Under the pieces are notes generated by a model, which was not told where the DNA came from, did not search any database, and saw nothing but the letters and a program-made list of their open reading frames with translations. A DNA stretch of 64,000 nucleotides. Origin: DATJGR01 sp041739525. Lineage in GTDB: Bacteria; Pseudomonadota; Gammaproteobacteria; Pseudomonadales; Azotimanducaceae. A program made the translations under genes and the position numbers. Positions 1 to 8,173 of this stretch are shown here, piece by piece. The DNA lies in the NCBI GenBank assembly GCA_041739525.1, contig JBGSNQ010000181.1, forward strand, positions 52,553 through 116,552, read 5' to 3'. The first letter of the stretch is position 1; every line of letters begins with the position of its first letter.

Positions 1-624
1 CATTTGACCGAATACCAGCGAAATCTTGTCGAGAACCTTCGAGTCCTTCATCTCGTGGTAGAAGTCGTTGCCTTCGCGCGTCCGCTCACCGACGCCGGCG
101 AATACCGAAAGGCCGGAGTGTTCCGTCGCGATGTTCCGGATCAGCTCCAGCATCGTCACCGTCTTGCCGACGCCGGCGCCGCCGAACAGGCCGACCTTGC
201 CGCCGCGTGCGAACGGACAGATCAGGTCGATGACCTTGATGCCCGTCTCGAGAATTTCGTTGCCGCCTTTTTGATCTTCATACTTCGGCGCCTTACGGTG
301 GATCGACATCTTTTCACGGGCGTTCACCGGCCCGAGTTCGTCGATGGGTTCACCGAGTACGTCGAGAATCCGACCGAGCGTCTCTTCGCCGACCGGAATC
401 ATGATCGGGTTGCCCGAGTTCAACACTTCGAGGCCTCGCGACAATCCATCCGATGCACCCATCGCAATCGTGCGCACGATGCCGTCGCCTAGTTGCTGCT
501 GCACTTCGAGCGTGATGCCTTTGCCGGTCACTCTCAAAGCGTCATAAACGTTGGGCACTTCCTCGCGCGGGAATTCAACGTCGACAACGGCGCCGATTAC
601 CTGAACGATCCGTCCGCTACTCAT
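1..624 (-). CDS. atpD: F1 ATP synthase subunit beta, N-terminal part (cut by window edge)
   Basis: Catalytic beta subunit of the F1 sector, which makes ATP from ADP and phosphate on the cytoplasmic face of the inner membrane. Reading from the ATG at 624 gives 208 codons with no stop before the window edge. The N-terminal beta-barrel (about residues 1-75) is followed by the Walker A loop GGAGVGKT at 148-155 and the GERTREGND segment, whose Glu180 matches the catalytic glutamate of E. coli beta. A GGAAGGTGAGG-type ribosome site sits just upstream. It follows atpG, and atpC is expected beyond the edge. The identification is certain; only the C-terminal half is missing, because of the window boundary. 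Confidence 0.98.
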   Translation of the reverse strand, partial: MSSGRIVQVIGAVVDVEFPREEVPNVYDALRVTGKGITLEVQQQLGDGIVRTIAMGASDGLSRGLEVLNSGNPIMIPVGEETLGRILDVLGEPIDELGPVNAREKMSIHRKAPKYEDQKGGNEILETGIKVIDLICPFARGGKVGLFGGAGVGKTVTMLELIRNIATEHSGLSVFAGVGERTREGNDFYHEMKDSKVLDKISLVFGQM

Positions 625-675
625 ATGTTCGCCTCACCTTCCAAATCTTTGACTGTTCGATCCGTCGTATCGCCA

Positions 676-1536
676 TTAGACAGCGGCCGCGCCGCCGACG
701 ATCTCGGAGATCTCCTGCGTGATAGCCGCCTGTCGCACGTTGTTATAGAGCAGCGTCAGGTCGTCGATCATCTGCGCCGCATTTTCCGTCGCGTTCTTCA
801 TCGCGATCATCTTCGCGGCTTGCTCACAAGCCTGGTTCTCGATGACCGATTGATACACCTGCGACTCGATGAACCGCTTTACGAGACCATCGATCAGGTC
901 GCGCGCATCGGGTTCGTACAGATAGTCCCAGCGGTGTTTCAGTTCTTCATCTGCGCCGGGTTCCAGCGGCAAAAGCTGGTGGATTCCCGGCTGCTGCGAC
1001 ATCGTGTTCACGAACGTGTTCGTGGCGATGAACAAGCGATCGATCCGCCCGTCGCTGTATGCGTCGAGCATCACGCGGATGCCTCCGATAAGCGACTCGA
1101 TCAACGGTGCATCGCCGATGTTGTTCAACATCGCCGACACCTGGCCGCCATAGGAACGGAAAAACGAAGCGGCCTTGTTGCCGATCAGCGCGAACTCGCT
1201 GTCCACGCCGCGCTCATGCCACTGCTGCATGTCTTTGAGCAGCGCACGGAACAGGTTTACGTTCAGGCCGCCGCAAAGCCCCTTGTCAGTCGACACGACG
1301 ATGTAGCCAATGCGTTTCACTTCGCGCGCGGTCATGTAAACGTGTCGATACTCGGGACTCGAGTGCGCCAGGTGGCCGATCATCTTGCGGATCTTTTCCG
1401 CGTAAGGTCGACCCTGACGCATCCGCTCCTGCGTACGACGCATCTTGCTCGCCGCGACCATCTGCATGGCCTTCGTGATCTTCTGCGTGCTCTTTACGCT
1501 TTTGATCTTCTGGCGGACTTCTTTACCGGCGGCCAT
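676..1536 (-). CDS. atpG: F1 ATP synthase subunit gamma
   Basis: Central rotor shaft of F1, coupling proton flow through the c-ring to catalysis in the alpha/beta ring. It has 286 residues, the usual family length. The N-terminal helix begins with the conserved KEVRQKIKSVKSTQKITKAM segment and the C-terminal helix carries NATENAAQMIDDL and ITQEISEIVGGA; these two ends form the coiled-coil shaft. It lies 11 bp after atpA and 51 bp before atpD, within the atpBEFHAGD order, so it is almost certainly cotranscribed. Confidence 0.98.
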   Translation of the reverse strand: MAAGKEVRQKIKSVKSTQKITKAMQMVAASKMRRTQERMRQGRPYAEKIRKMIGHLAHSSPEYRHVYMTAREVKRIGYIVVSTDKGLCGGLNVNLFRALLKDMQQWHERGVDSEFALIGNKAASFFRSYGGQVSAMLNNIGDAPLIESLIGGIRVMLDAYSDGRIDRLFIATNTFVNTMSQQPGIHQLLPLEPGADEELKHRWDYLYEPDARDLIDGLVKRFIESQVYQSVIENQACEQAAKMIAMKNATENAAQMIDDLTLLYNNVRQAAITQEISEIVGGAAAV

Positions 1537-1547
1537 CGCTCGATCCT

Positions 1548-3092
1548 CTAGAACGTCTGGGTCGCTTTGAACTTCTCGATTGCCGCTCGCATCGTCGCGA
1601 CGATGCCGTCGTTATACGCGCCTGTCTTGGTGACTTCGTCCATGAAATCGGCATGCTCGGCCTTCATATACGACAGCAGCGCAGCTTCGAAGTCGGCCAC
1701 CTTGTTGAGTTCGACGTCGCGCAAGAAACCTTCGTTGGCGGCAAACAGCACGACGCCCATCTCTGCAACCGTCATCGGCGCATACTGCTTCTGCTTCATC
1801 AGTTCGGTAACTCGCTGACCGTGTTCGAGCTGCCGGCGTGTTGCCTCGTCGAGGTCCGACGCGAACTGCGAGAATGCCGCGAGTTCACGATATTGCGCGA
1901 GCGCGAGTTTGATACCGCCGGAGATCTTGCGCATGAAGGCCACCTGCGCCGAACCACCAACCCGAGACACCGAAATGCCGGGGCTCATCGCCGGTCGGTT
2001 ACCGGACTTGAACATGTCGCTTTCGAGGAATATCTGTCCGTCGGTAATCGAAATGACGTTGGTCGGTACGAACGCGGAAACGTCACCCGCCTGCGTTTCG
2101 ATGATAGGCAGTGCGGTCAGCGATCCCGTCTTACCCTTAACTTCGCCGTTAGTGATCTTCTCGACATACTCAGCGTTCACTCGCGATGCACGCTCCAACA
2201 ACCGCGAGTGTAGATAAAACACGTCGCCCGGATACGCTTCGCGGCCCGGAGGGCGGCGCAGCAGCAGCGAGATCTGCCGGTAGGCCCACGCTTGCTTCGT
2301 CAGGTCGTCGTAAATGATCAGCGCGTCTTCACCGCGGTCGCGGAAGAACTCGCCCATCGAGCAGCCGGAATATGGCGCGATGTACTGCATCGGCGCCGGA
2401 TCCGATGCGCTTGCGGCAACGACGATGGTGTTGCTCATCGCGCCGTGCTCTTCGAGCGTGCGCACGATGTTGGCGATCGTCGACATCTTCTGGCCGATCG
2501 CCACATAGATGCATTTAATGCCGGAGTCCCGCTGGTTGATAATCGCGTCGATCGCGATTGCCGTTTTACCCATTTGCCGGTCACCGATGATCAGCTCGCG
2601 CTGACCACGACCAATCGGCACCATCGCATCGATCGACTTCAGACCAATTTGCACGGGTTGGGTAACGGATTGCCGCGCAATAACGCCTGGCGCGACCTTC
2701 TCGACCGGCGCCGTGAGCGTGGTACGCAGCGGGCCTTTGCCGTCGATCGGATTGCCGAGCGCATCGACGACGCGGCCAAGCAATTCGCGCCCAACCGGAA
2801 CTTCGAGGATGCGGCCCGTACAACGCGCCGTCATTCCTTCGGTCAGGTTCAGGTAGTCGCCCAGAACAACAACGCCGACGGAGTCGCGCTCGAGGTTCAG
2901 CGCCATTCCATATGTGCCGCCGGGGAACTCGATCATCTCGCCGTACTGCGCCTCGGCGAGACCGTGAATGCGGATGATGCCGTCTGAGACGCTGACGATC
3001 GTTCCTTCGTTCTGGGCCTCCGACTTGAGGTCGAGGCTCTCGATCCGAGATCGGATGATGTCGCTGATCTCAGAGGGATTCAGTTGTTGCAT
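1548..3092 (-). CDS. atpA: F1 ATP synthase subunit alpha
   Basis: Non-catalytic nucleotide-binding subunit alternating with beta in the F1 hexamer. It has 514 residues against 513 in E. coli. The Walker A loop GDRQMGKT is at 170-177, and the N-terminal helix MQQLNPSEISDIIRSRIE contacts the delta subunit. The gene sits between atpH (58 bp gap) and atpG (11 bp gap). No irregularity was seen. Confidence 0.98.
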   Translation of the reverse strand: MQQLNPSEISDIIRSRIESLDLKSEAQNEGTIVSVSDGIIRIHGLAEAQYGEMIEFPGGTYGMALNLERDSVGVVVLGDYLNLTEGMTARCTGRILEVPVGRELLGRVVDALGNPIDGKGPLRTTLTAPVEKVAPGVIARQSVTQPVQIGLKSIDAMVPIGRGQRELIIGDRQMGKTAIAIDAIINQRDSGIKCIYVAIGQKMSTIANIVRTLEEHGAMSNTIVVAASASDPAPMQYIAPYSGCSMGEFFRDRGEDALIIYDDLTKQAWAYRQISLLLRRPPGREAYPGDVFYLHSRLLERASRVNAEYVEKITNGEVKGKTGSLTALPIIETQAGDVSAFVPTNVISITDGQIFLESDMFKSGNRPAMSPGISVSRVGGSAQVAFMRKISGGIKLALAQYRELAAFSQFASDLDEATRRQLEHGQRVTELMKQKQYAPMTVAEMGVVLFAANEGFLRDVELNKVADFEAALLSYMKAEHADFMDEVTKTGAYNDGIVATMRAAIEKFKATQTF

Positions 3093-3150
3093 GTCGTGTC
3101 CTCACACTCCAGTTCATTTCGGTGTGCCTGCAACGGCACCACCGGCGGCA

Positions 3151-3690
3151 TCACGCCCGCTGTAACGTTTCCGACAATTTCTCTAACTTGCCTCGAACTG
3201 ACCCGTCGATAACGGTGTCGCCGGCGCGAATGACCACGCCGCCAAGAAGCGTTTCATCGACGCGACTGGTCAGCCGGATCTCGCGTTCGAACCGGCGAGC
3301 GAGCGTCTCGGTCAAACGCTTCTGTTCCGCGTCGTCGAGCGGATAGGCGCTGATGACGTCGACATCGAGCGAAGCCTGTTCCAGCGCTCGCAGCGCTTCG
3401 AATTGCGTGCTGATCTCAGCGAGCAGATGCAGGCGTTTGTTGCGCGCGAGCACGTGCAAAAATTGCTTTCCTTCGCGGCTGATGTCGTCGCCACAGACTC
3501 GCGCCAGCGTCGTCGACTTCTGCAGGCTCGTAACCGCCGGCGAGTCGATCACTTCCTGAATAGCGGGCTGCCCGGCAACAGCCGCCAGGACCATCAGTTC
3601 GCGCGACCACTCATCGATCGTGCGGCGCTTCTTGGCGATCTCGAAAACCGCGTTGGCGTAAGGTCGGGCGATCGTCGCGATTTCAGCCAT
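3151..3690 (-). CDS. atpH: F1Fo ATP synthase subunit delta
   Basis: Peripheral-stalk subunit that joins the b-subunit dimer to the top of the alpha/beta hexamer. It has 179 residues, typical of bacterial delta. The N-terminal helical bundle begins ATIARPYANAVFEIAKK, the family signature, and the C-terminal part ends with the GVVIRAGDTVIDGSVRGKL segment. It is positioned 9 bp after atpF and before atpA. The sequence is weakly conserved in the family, but the N-terminal motif and the context leave little doubt. Confidence 0.97.
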   Translation of the reverse strand: MAEIATIARPYANAVFEIAKKRRTIDEWSRELMVLAAVAGQPAIQEVIDSPAVTSLQKSTTLARVCGDDISREGKQFLHVLARNKRLHLLAEISTQFEALRALEQASLDVDVISAYPLDDAEQKRLTETLARRFEREIRLTSRVDETLLGGVVIRAGDTVIDGSVRGKLEKLSETLQRA

Positions 3691-3699
3691 GGCGTCCGA

Positions 3700-4170
3700 T
3701 CACAGCTCGGCGACGAGTTTGTCGAGCAGTTGGGCGTGGCGCGTCCGGTCGATCGACGATTGCAGGATCTTCTCCGCGCCGCTGAGCGCCAACGTCGCCA
3801 CTTGGGCGCGCAGCTTCTCTTTTGCACGGTTTACGTCCTGATCGATCTCTGCACGCGCCGCCTCTTTCTGGCGCTCGCCTTCCGCGCGCGCATCGCTCTT
3901 TGCTTCTTCGATCATCGCCACGGCCCGTCCGCGCGCCTGTTCGATGATCTGGCGCGCCTCTTCCTTCGCCTGACGCAGATGTTCCGCCGCGCCTTCTTTC
4001 GCAAGAGCCAGATCCTTCTCTGCGCGTTCCGAAGCGGCAAGGCCGTCGGCAATCGTCTTCTGGCGTTCGCGCATCGCCGCAATAATCGGCGGCCAGATGA
4101 ACTTGAAACAGAACCAGACGAAGACGATGAACGTCAGCGACTGCCCGAAGAGTGTCAATGTAATGTTCAC
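3700..4170 (-). CDS. atpF: Fo ATP synthase subunit b
   Basis: Membrane-anchored stator stalk of the ATP synthase, present as a dimer. It has 156 residues, the same as E. coli b. A single membrane helix spans about residues 5-25, followed by a long charged coiled coil rich in Ala, Glu, Lys and Arg. It ends in LLDKLVAEL, typical of the delta-binding tip. It lies between atpE and atpH. The compositional bias makes opposite-strand ORFs appear long here; these are shadows. Confidence 0.97.
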   Translation of the reverse strand: MNITLTLFGQSLTFIVFVWFCFKFIWPPIIAAMRERQKTIADGLAASERAEKDLALAKEGAAEHLRQAKEEARQIIEQARGRAVAMIEEAKSDARAEGERQKEAARAEIDQDVNRAKEKLRAQVATLALSGAEKILQSSIDRTRHAQLLDKLVAEL

Positions 4171-4209
4171 GCTCGTGACTCTCCGTTAGGTGACTGGGTC
4201 GCCGTGCGA

Positions 4210-4461
4210 TCAGCCGCCGATTGCGGTCGGTACCACCGCGAAGATCACGTACAGCGCGATACCTACCGAGATCATCGGTACGGCATCGACCAGAGCCAGC
4301 ACGATGAAGAGCTGTGTACGCAGCATCGGCAACAACTCGGGTTGGCGCGCAACGCCTTCGAGGAATTTCCCGCCGAGCACCCCTACGCCGATGGCGGCAC
4401 CGATGGCGCCGAGGCCCATCATCAATCCGCCTGCTACGTAAAGAAGAACAGCCAGTTCCAT
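4210..4461 (-). CDS. atpE: Fo ATP synthase subunit c (proton-binding rotor ring)
   Basis: Forms the proton-translocating c-ring in the inner membrane. This 83-residue hairpin has two membrane helices (about 5-30 and 50-76). The first has the Gly/Ala-rich packing motif GLGAIGAAIGVG. The polar loop contains ARQPE. The proton carrier is Asp59 in LVDAVPMI, equivalent to E. coli Asp61. The residues characteristic of sodium-binding rings are not evident, so a proton-driven enzyme is expected. It sits 21 bp after atpB. Confidence 0.98.
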   Translation of the reverse strand: MELAVLLYVAGGLMMGLGAIGAAIGVGVLGGKFLEGVARQPELLPMLRTQLFIVLALVDAVPMISVGIALYVIFAVVPTAIGG

Positions 4462-4482
4462 GATCGCTCCTTAAGTCTTTGG

Positions 4483-5331
4483 TTAATGGTCTTCTTGGAC
4501 ATCGTGGGCTTGCGCCATGTACACGACCGTCAGTACCGAGAAAATGAACGCCTGCAACGTAATGATCAGCACATGAAACACAGCCCATGCCCACTGCAGC
4601 ACGCCGCCGAGCAATGCCCAGCCAAGGCCTGCCCCGAACAGCAGCGCAATCAGAATGAAGATCATTTCGCCTGCATACATGTTGCCGAACAGACGCAGGC
4701 CGAGTGACAGCGGCTTCGCCAGCAACGTCACCCCTTCGAGAAACAGGTTGAACGGCGCGAACACCTTCGGTAGCGGGTGAAACACTAGTTCACCGACGAA
4801 TCCGCCGACGCCCTTCTCGCGCACGCTGTAGTAAAGGACGAGAACGAACACCGCCAGCGCCATGCCGAGCGTCACGTTCGGGTCGGTGGTAGGCACCACC
4901 TTCATATGGCTGATACCGATTGAGCCGGCCGCCATCGGCAGCCAGTCGACCGGGATCAGATCCATCAGATTCATGAAGAAGACCCACACGAAGATGGTCA
5001 GCGCCATCGGCGCGATCAGCGGATTCTTGTGGAAGAAGATGCTGCCGACGATGCCGTCGATGAAGTCGACGACCATTTCGACGCCGTTCTGCAGGCCGCC
5101 GGGTACGCCGGCCGTCGCTCGCTTCGCCGCCCGACCGAACAGAAACACAAAGACGATGCCAAGGCCGATTGCCCAGACCATCGAGTCGACGTTGATGGAC
5201 CAGAAGCCCATCTCGCGCGCTTGATCGCTGGATTCGGCAAAACCCCAGCTGCCATCTGGCAACCGACCATAAGTCAGGTTGGTCAGATGATGCTGGATGT
5301 ACTCAGCGGTCGTTAGCCCTTCGCGCGCCAT
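4483..5331 (-). CDS. atpB: Fo ATP synthase subunit a
   Basis: Static channel subunit that passes protons to and from the c-ring. It has 282 residues with five or six membrane helices. The essential arginine is Arg213 in LGLRLFGNMYAGEM, equivalent to E. coli Arg210; the neighbouring NMYAGE motif is conserved. The N-terminal segment before the first helix, about 50 residues, matches the gammaproteobacterial type. It follows atpI by 42 bp and heads the structural genes of the synthase. Confidence 0.98.
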   Translation of the reverse strand: MAREGLTTAEYIQHHLTNLTYGRLPDGSWGFAESSDQAREMGFWSINVDSMVWAIGLGIVFVFLFGRAAKRATAGVPGGLQNGVEMVVDFIDGIVGSIFFHKNPLIAPMALTIFVWVFFMNLMDLIPVDWLPMAAGSIGISHMKVVPTTDPNVTLGMALAVFVLVLYYSVREKGVGGFVGELVFHPLPKVFAPFNLFLEGVTLLAKPLSLGLRLFGNMYAGEMIFILIALLFGAGLGWALLGGVLQWAWAVFHVLIITLQAFIFSVLTVVYMAQAHDVQEDH

Positions 5332-5373
5332 TGAACTTCCTTTACCCCAAACACGCCTGAGATGTGCCGCACT

Positions 5374-5802
5374 TCAACGGCGCGCCAACACCGGCGCCAA
5401 CCAATACACCGCCTGCAACGCAATCATGGTGACGAAGAACGCCACCGGCTCGGGACGAAACCAGGCAAATGCCACGACCAGCAGCCCGAACGTCAGCACC
5501 AGCTTCGCGATACCGCTGCCAACCAGCTGTCGCGCTGCATCCAACTCCTGTCCTGCGGGCACGTCCGCAGCCACCACGCGCCAGGCAAATCCTATGCTCG
5601 GTGCAATTACGACGATGCCGGCCATCAGTCCGGACATCGCCTGAGTGCGGCCCAACAACAGGAACATCGTCGAGAGCAGTACCGCAAGAACGCCTTGCAC
5701 GGCCACGATTCGGAACGCCAACGGAACGCTGCCGTGGCCGAACCTTTTGCGTGGTCTGAATTCCGATTCGCTTATTCTTGGTGGGGCTTCTGTGGTGTCC
5801 AC
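5374..5802 (-). CDS. atpI: ATP synthase protein I (AtpI-like)
   Basis: Small membrane protein encoded ahead of the atp structural genes; in other bacteria AtpI assists c-ring assembly and possibly magnesium handling. With the GTG at 5802 it has 142 residues and four hydrophobic segments, including AVQGVLAVLLSTMFLLLG and ALQAVYWLAP near the end. The frame stays open farther upstream, to 5949, but that would run into parB. Sequence conservation in this family is low, so the name rests mainly on length, topology and position directly before atpB. The start is uncertain. Confidence 0.8.
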   Translation of the reverse strand: MDTTEAPPRISESEFRPRKRFGHGSVPLAFRIVAVQGVLAVLLSTMFLLLGRTQAMSGLMAGIVVIAPSIGFAWRVVAADVPAGQELDAARQLVGSGIAKLVLTFGLLVVAFAWFRPEPVAFFVTMIALQAVYWLAPVLARR

Positions 5803-5878
5803 CTGAGCCCCCGTACGCAAGGCGCGCGTAGTATAGAGAGGGCTATGGTGCCGCGCAATAAATCGACGGCTAAGTACA

Positions 5879-6751
5879 TCAACGTAGATGCGTGAGAATT
5901 CCTTCGAGCTCATCCACGGTCGTGTAGCGAATGACGACCGTGCCCGCACTCTTGCCGTCGAAGTTGATCGCCACCGGCGCGCCGATTCGTTCCGATAGCT
6001 CGACCTCGAGGCGCGCGGTGTCGGGATCCTTGCGGCGTACAGCGGCGATCGGCGTCAACGACGCGGGGCGCATGCGCTGCCGCACGAGTGCTTCGGTCTG
6101 TCGAACCGAAAGGCCCTTCGCAACCACCTGACGCGCAGCTTGCTCCTGCTCGAGCGGCGACAACGACAGCAATGCCCGCGCGTGTCCCATTTCGAGTTCG
6201 CCTTCTGCGAGCATTTCGCGAACCGGAGCGGTGAGATTCAACAAACGCAGAAGGTTCGTCACTGCGACGCGCGATTTGCCGACCGCGTCCGCGGCCTGTT
6301 GCTGGGTCAGATGAAACTCTTCCGACAGACGTTGCAACGCCAGCGCTTCTTCGAGCGGATTCAGATCTTCGCGCTGGATGTTCTCGATCAGCGCCATCGC
6401 AACCGCGCGTTCGTCGCTGACCTCCTTGATGACCGCTGGAATGCGATCGAGACCGGCGAGTTGCGTTGCCCGCCAGCGCCGTTCGCCGGCGATGATCTCG
6501 TAACCTCCGATGGCGCGATGACGCAACACGATCGGTTGCATTACGCCTTGCGCCTTGATCGACGCGGCGAGTTCCGCAATACCTTCGTCGCGAATGTTGC
6601 GCCGCGGCTGGTACTGCCCCGGATGAATCTGATCGACCGGGATCTCTGCCAGATTGGCGCCTGATATTTCCGCCGCCTGCTCGTCCTGTTGGCGTTCCGA
6701 TGTACCCAACAGCGCGTCGAGTCCGCGTCCGAGACCTCGCTTCTTGATCAC
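5879..6751 (-). CDS. parB: Chromosome partitioning protein ParB (Spo0J family)
   Basis: DNA-binding CTPase that loads at parS sites and spreads, working with ParA to segregate the origin. It has 290 residues. The N-terminal peptide KKRGLGRGLDALLG is the ParA-contacting signature. The ParB/Srx domain contains GERRWRATQLAGL, followed by a helix-turn-helix region (TQQQAADAVGKSRVAVTNLL) and a C-terminal dimer domain. The start overlaps the parA stop by 4 bp, suggesting coupled translation. Two candidate parS sites are present in this window, at 17272-17287 and 17911-17926. Confidence 0.98.
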   Translation of the reverse strand: MIKKRGLGRGLDALLGTSERQQDEQAAEISGANLAEIPVDQIHPGQYQPRRNIRDEGIAELAASIKAQGVMQPIVLRHRAIGGYEIIAGERRWRATQLAGLDRIPAVIKEVSDERAVAMALIENIQREDLNPLEEALALQRLSEEFHLTQQQAADAVGKSRVAVTNLLRLLNLTAPVREMLAEGELEMGHARALLSLSPLEQEQAARQVVAKGLSVRQTEALVRQRMRPASLTPIAAVRRKDPDTARLEVELSERIGAPVAINFDGKSAGTVVIRYTTVDELEGILTHLR

Positions 6752-7527
6752 CCGGAACCCTCCCCACCCGAAGTATGGCGTTTCAATTCTCCGGCGAGCG
6801 CCATGTACGCGACCGCACCACGCGATTGACGATCGTAGAGAACGACCGGCAATCCGTGACTGGGCGCTTCTGCAAGCCGGATGTTCCGCGGAATGACCGT
6901 ACGAAAGACCTTGTCGCCGAAGAACTTCAGCAACTGGCGCGAGACATCACGCGTGAGGCTGCTGCGCGGATCATACATGGTGCGAAGGATGCCCTCTATT
7001 TGGAGGGTCGGGTTGGCGCGTTGCTTCACGCCCTCAATCGTTTCGAGCAGCGCCGACAAACCTTCGAGGGCGTAGTACTCGCATTGCATTGGAATCAACA
7101 CGGATTGGCTGGCCACCAGAGCATTGAGTGTCAACATGTTCAATGACGGCGGACAGTCGATGATCACGTAGTGATAGCGGCCGTCAGTTTCCGACAACAC
7201 CGATTTCAAACGTTGCTCGCGCTGTTCGACCTGCAGCAGTTCCACCTCGGCGGCCGTGAGATCGATGTTCGAGGGCACCAGCTCGAACCCCGTCGGACAT
7301 CGATGCACGACGGACGCAAGTGGCGCCGATTTCATCAAGAGATCGTACACGCTGCGCTCGAGGGCGCCCTTCTCGACGCCACAACCCATCGTCGCGTTGC
7401 CCTGTGGATCGAGATCGACCAGCAGCACGCGGCTTCCCGACAACGCGAGTGACGCTGCCAGATTGACGCTGGTAGTGGTCTTGCCGACACCGCCCTTCTG
7501 GTTCGCAACGGCAATGATCCGCGTCAT
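6748..7527 (-). CDS. parA: Chromosome partitioning ATPase ParA (Soj family)
   Basis: ParA-type P-loop ATPase that moves ParB-parS complexes along the nucleoid. It has 259 residues, the small Soj-like form without an N-terminal DNA-binding extension, as expected for chromosomal ParA. The deviant Walker A motif KGGVGKTT starts at residue 11. The switch and Walker B region YHYVIIDCPPSLNMLTLNAL is intact. The gene lies 25 bp after rsmG and overlaps parB by 4 bp. Confidence 0.98.
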   Translation of the reverse strand: MTRIIAVANQKGGVGKTTTSVNLAASLALSGSRVLLVDLDPQGNATMGCGVEKGALERSVYDLLMKSAPLASVVHRCPTGFELVPSNIDLTAAEVELLQVEQREQRLKSVLSETDGRYHYVIIDCPPSLNMLTLNALVASQSVLIPMQCEYYALEGLSALLETIEGVKQRANPTLQIEGILRTMYDPRSSLTRDVSRQLLKFFGDKVFRTVIPRNIRLAEAPSHGLPVVLYDRQSRGAVAYMALAGELKRHTSGGEGSG

Positions 7528-7552
7528 CTCTCTTCAGTCCTGTCGGGTCGAA

Positions 7553-8173
7553 TTACGCGGCGGCTCGGCGCTTCATGCGCAGCACATAGTGGGTTCTGCT
7601 AAGCCCTGGGACGCACACTGAAACCGATTGAGTTTCGGCTTCTACATCTGCGGGCTGCAAGTCCAGTTCGCCGACCTGAAAGAGGGCGAGCCCGCCGGCA
7701 GCCAACAACTCCGCGGCGACGCGCCACAGTGCGGCCGGTTTCGCGACTGCGCGCGACACCACGGTATCAAACAAGGTGTCCGCTCGGAAATCGTCGAAGT
7801 CGATCGCAATCGGCACAACGTTCTTGAGCCCGAGTTCTACGACGGCCTGCCGCACAAACCGCACACGTCGTTCGCTGCGATCGATCAGGGTGAACGTGCG
7901 CTCGGGACACGCAATGGCCAGCGGTATGCCGGGTAAGCCCGCGCCCGTGCCGAGGTCGACGATACGGACACCTTGCAGCATCGGCGCTAACGACAACGAA
8001 TCGAGCAGATGGCGTGCAACGAGCCGTCGGTTGTCGCCGCGCGAAACGAGATTGAACGCGGCTCCCCAACGACGCAACAGAGCCGCGAACTGCAGGAGCT
8101 GTTCCTGTTGCGCTTTCTTCAGCTCGATGCCGAGCGTGTTTGCGCCGGACTCGATCTCGTCGGATTCGGTCAC
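7553..8173 (-). CDS. rsmG: 16S rRNA (guanine527-N7)-methyltransferase
   Basis: Methylates N7 of G527 in 16S rRNA using S-adenosylmethionine; formerly gidB. It has 206 residues. The SAM-binding motif DLGTGAGLPG is at 73-82, preceded by the family segment WGAAFNLVSRGD. The start overlaps the mnmG stop by 4 bp, the usual gidA-gidB arrangement near bacterial origins. Confidence 0.97.
   Translation of the reverse strand: MTESDEIESGANTLGIELKKAQQEQLLQFAALLRRWGAAFNLVSRGDNRRLVARHLLDSLSLAPMLQGVRIVDLGTGAGLPGIPLAIACPERTFTLIDRSERRVRFVRQAVVELGLKNVVPIAIDFDDFRADTLFDTVVSRAVAKPAALWRVAAELLAAGGLALFQVGELDLQPADVEAETQSVSVCVPGLSRTHYVLRMKRRAAA

Noticed and set aside
493..1551. 352-codon open frame on the plus strand opposite atpG, and similar long antisense frames at 3403-4707 and 14826-15560
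   Set aside because: They lie exactly opposite unmistakable genes, lack ribosome sites and have the skewed composition of GC-rich antisense frames.
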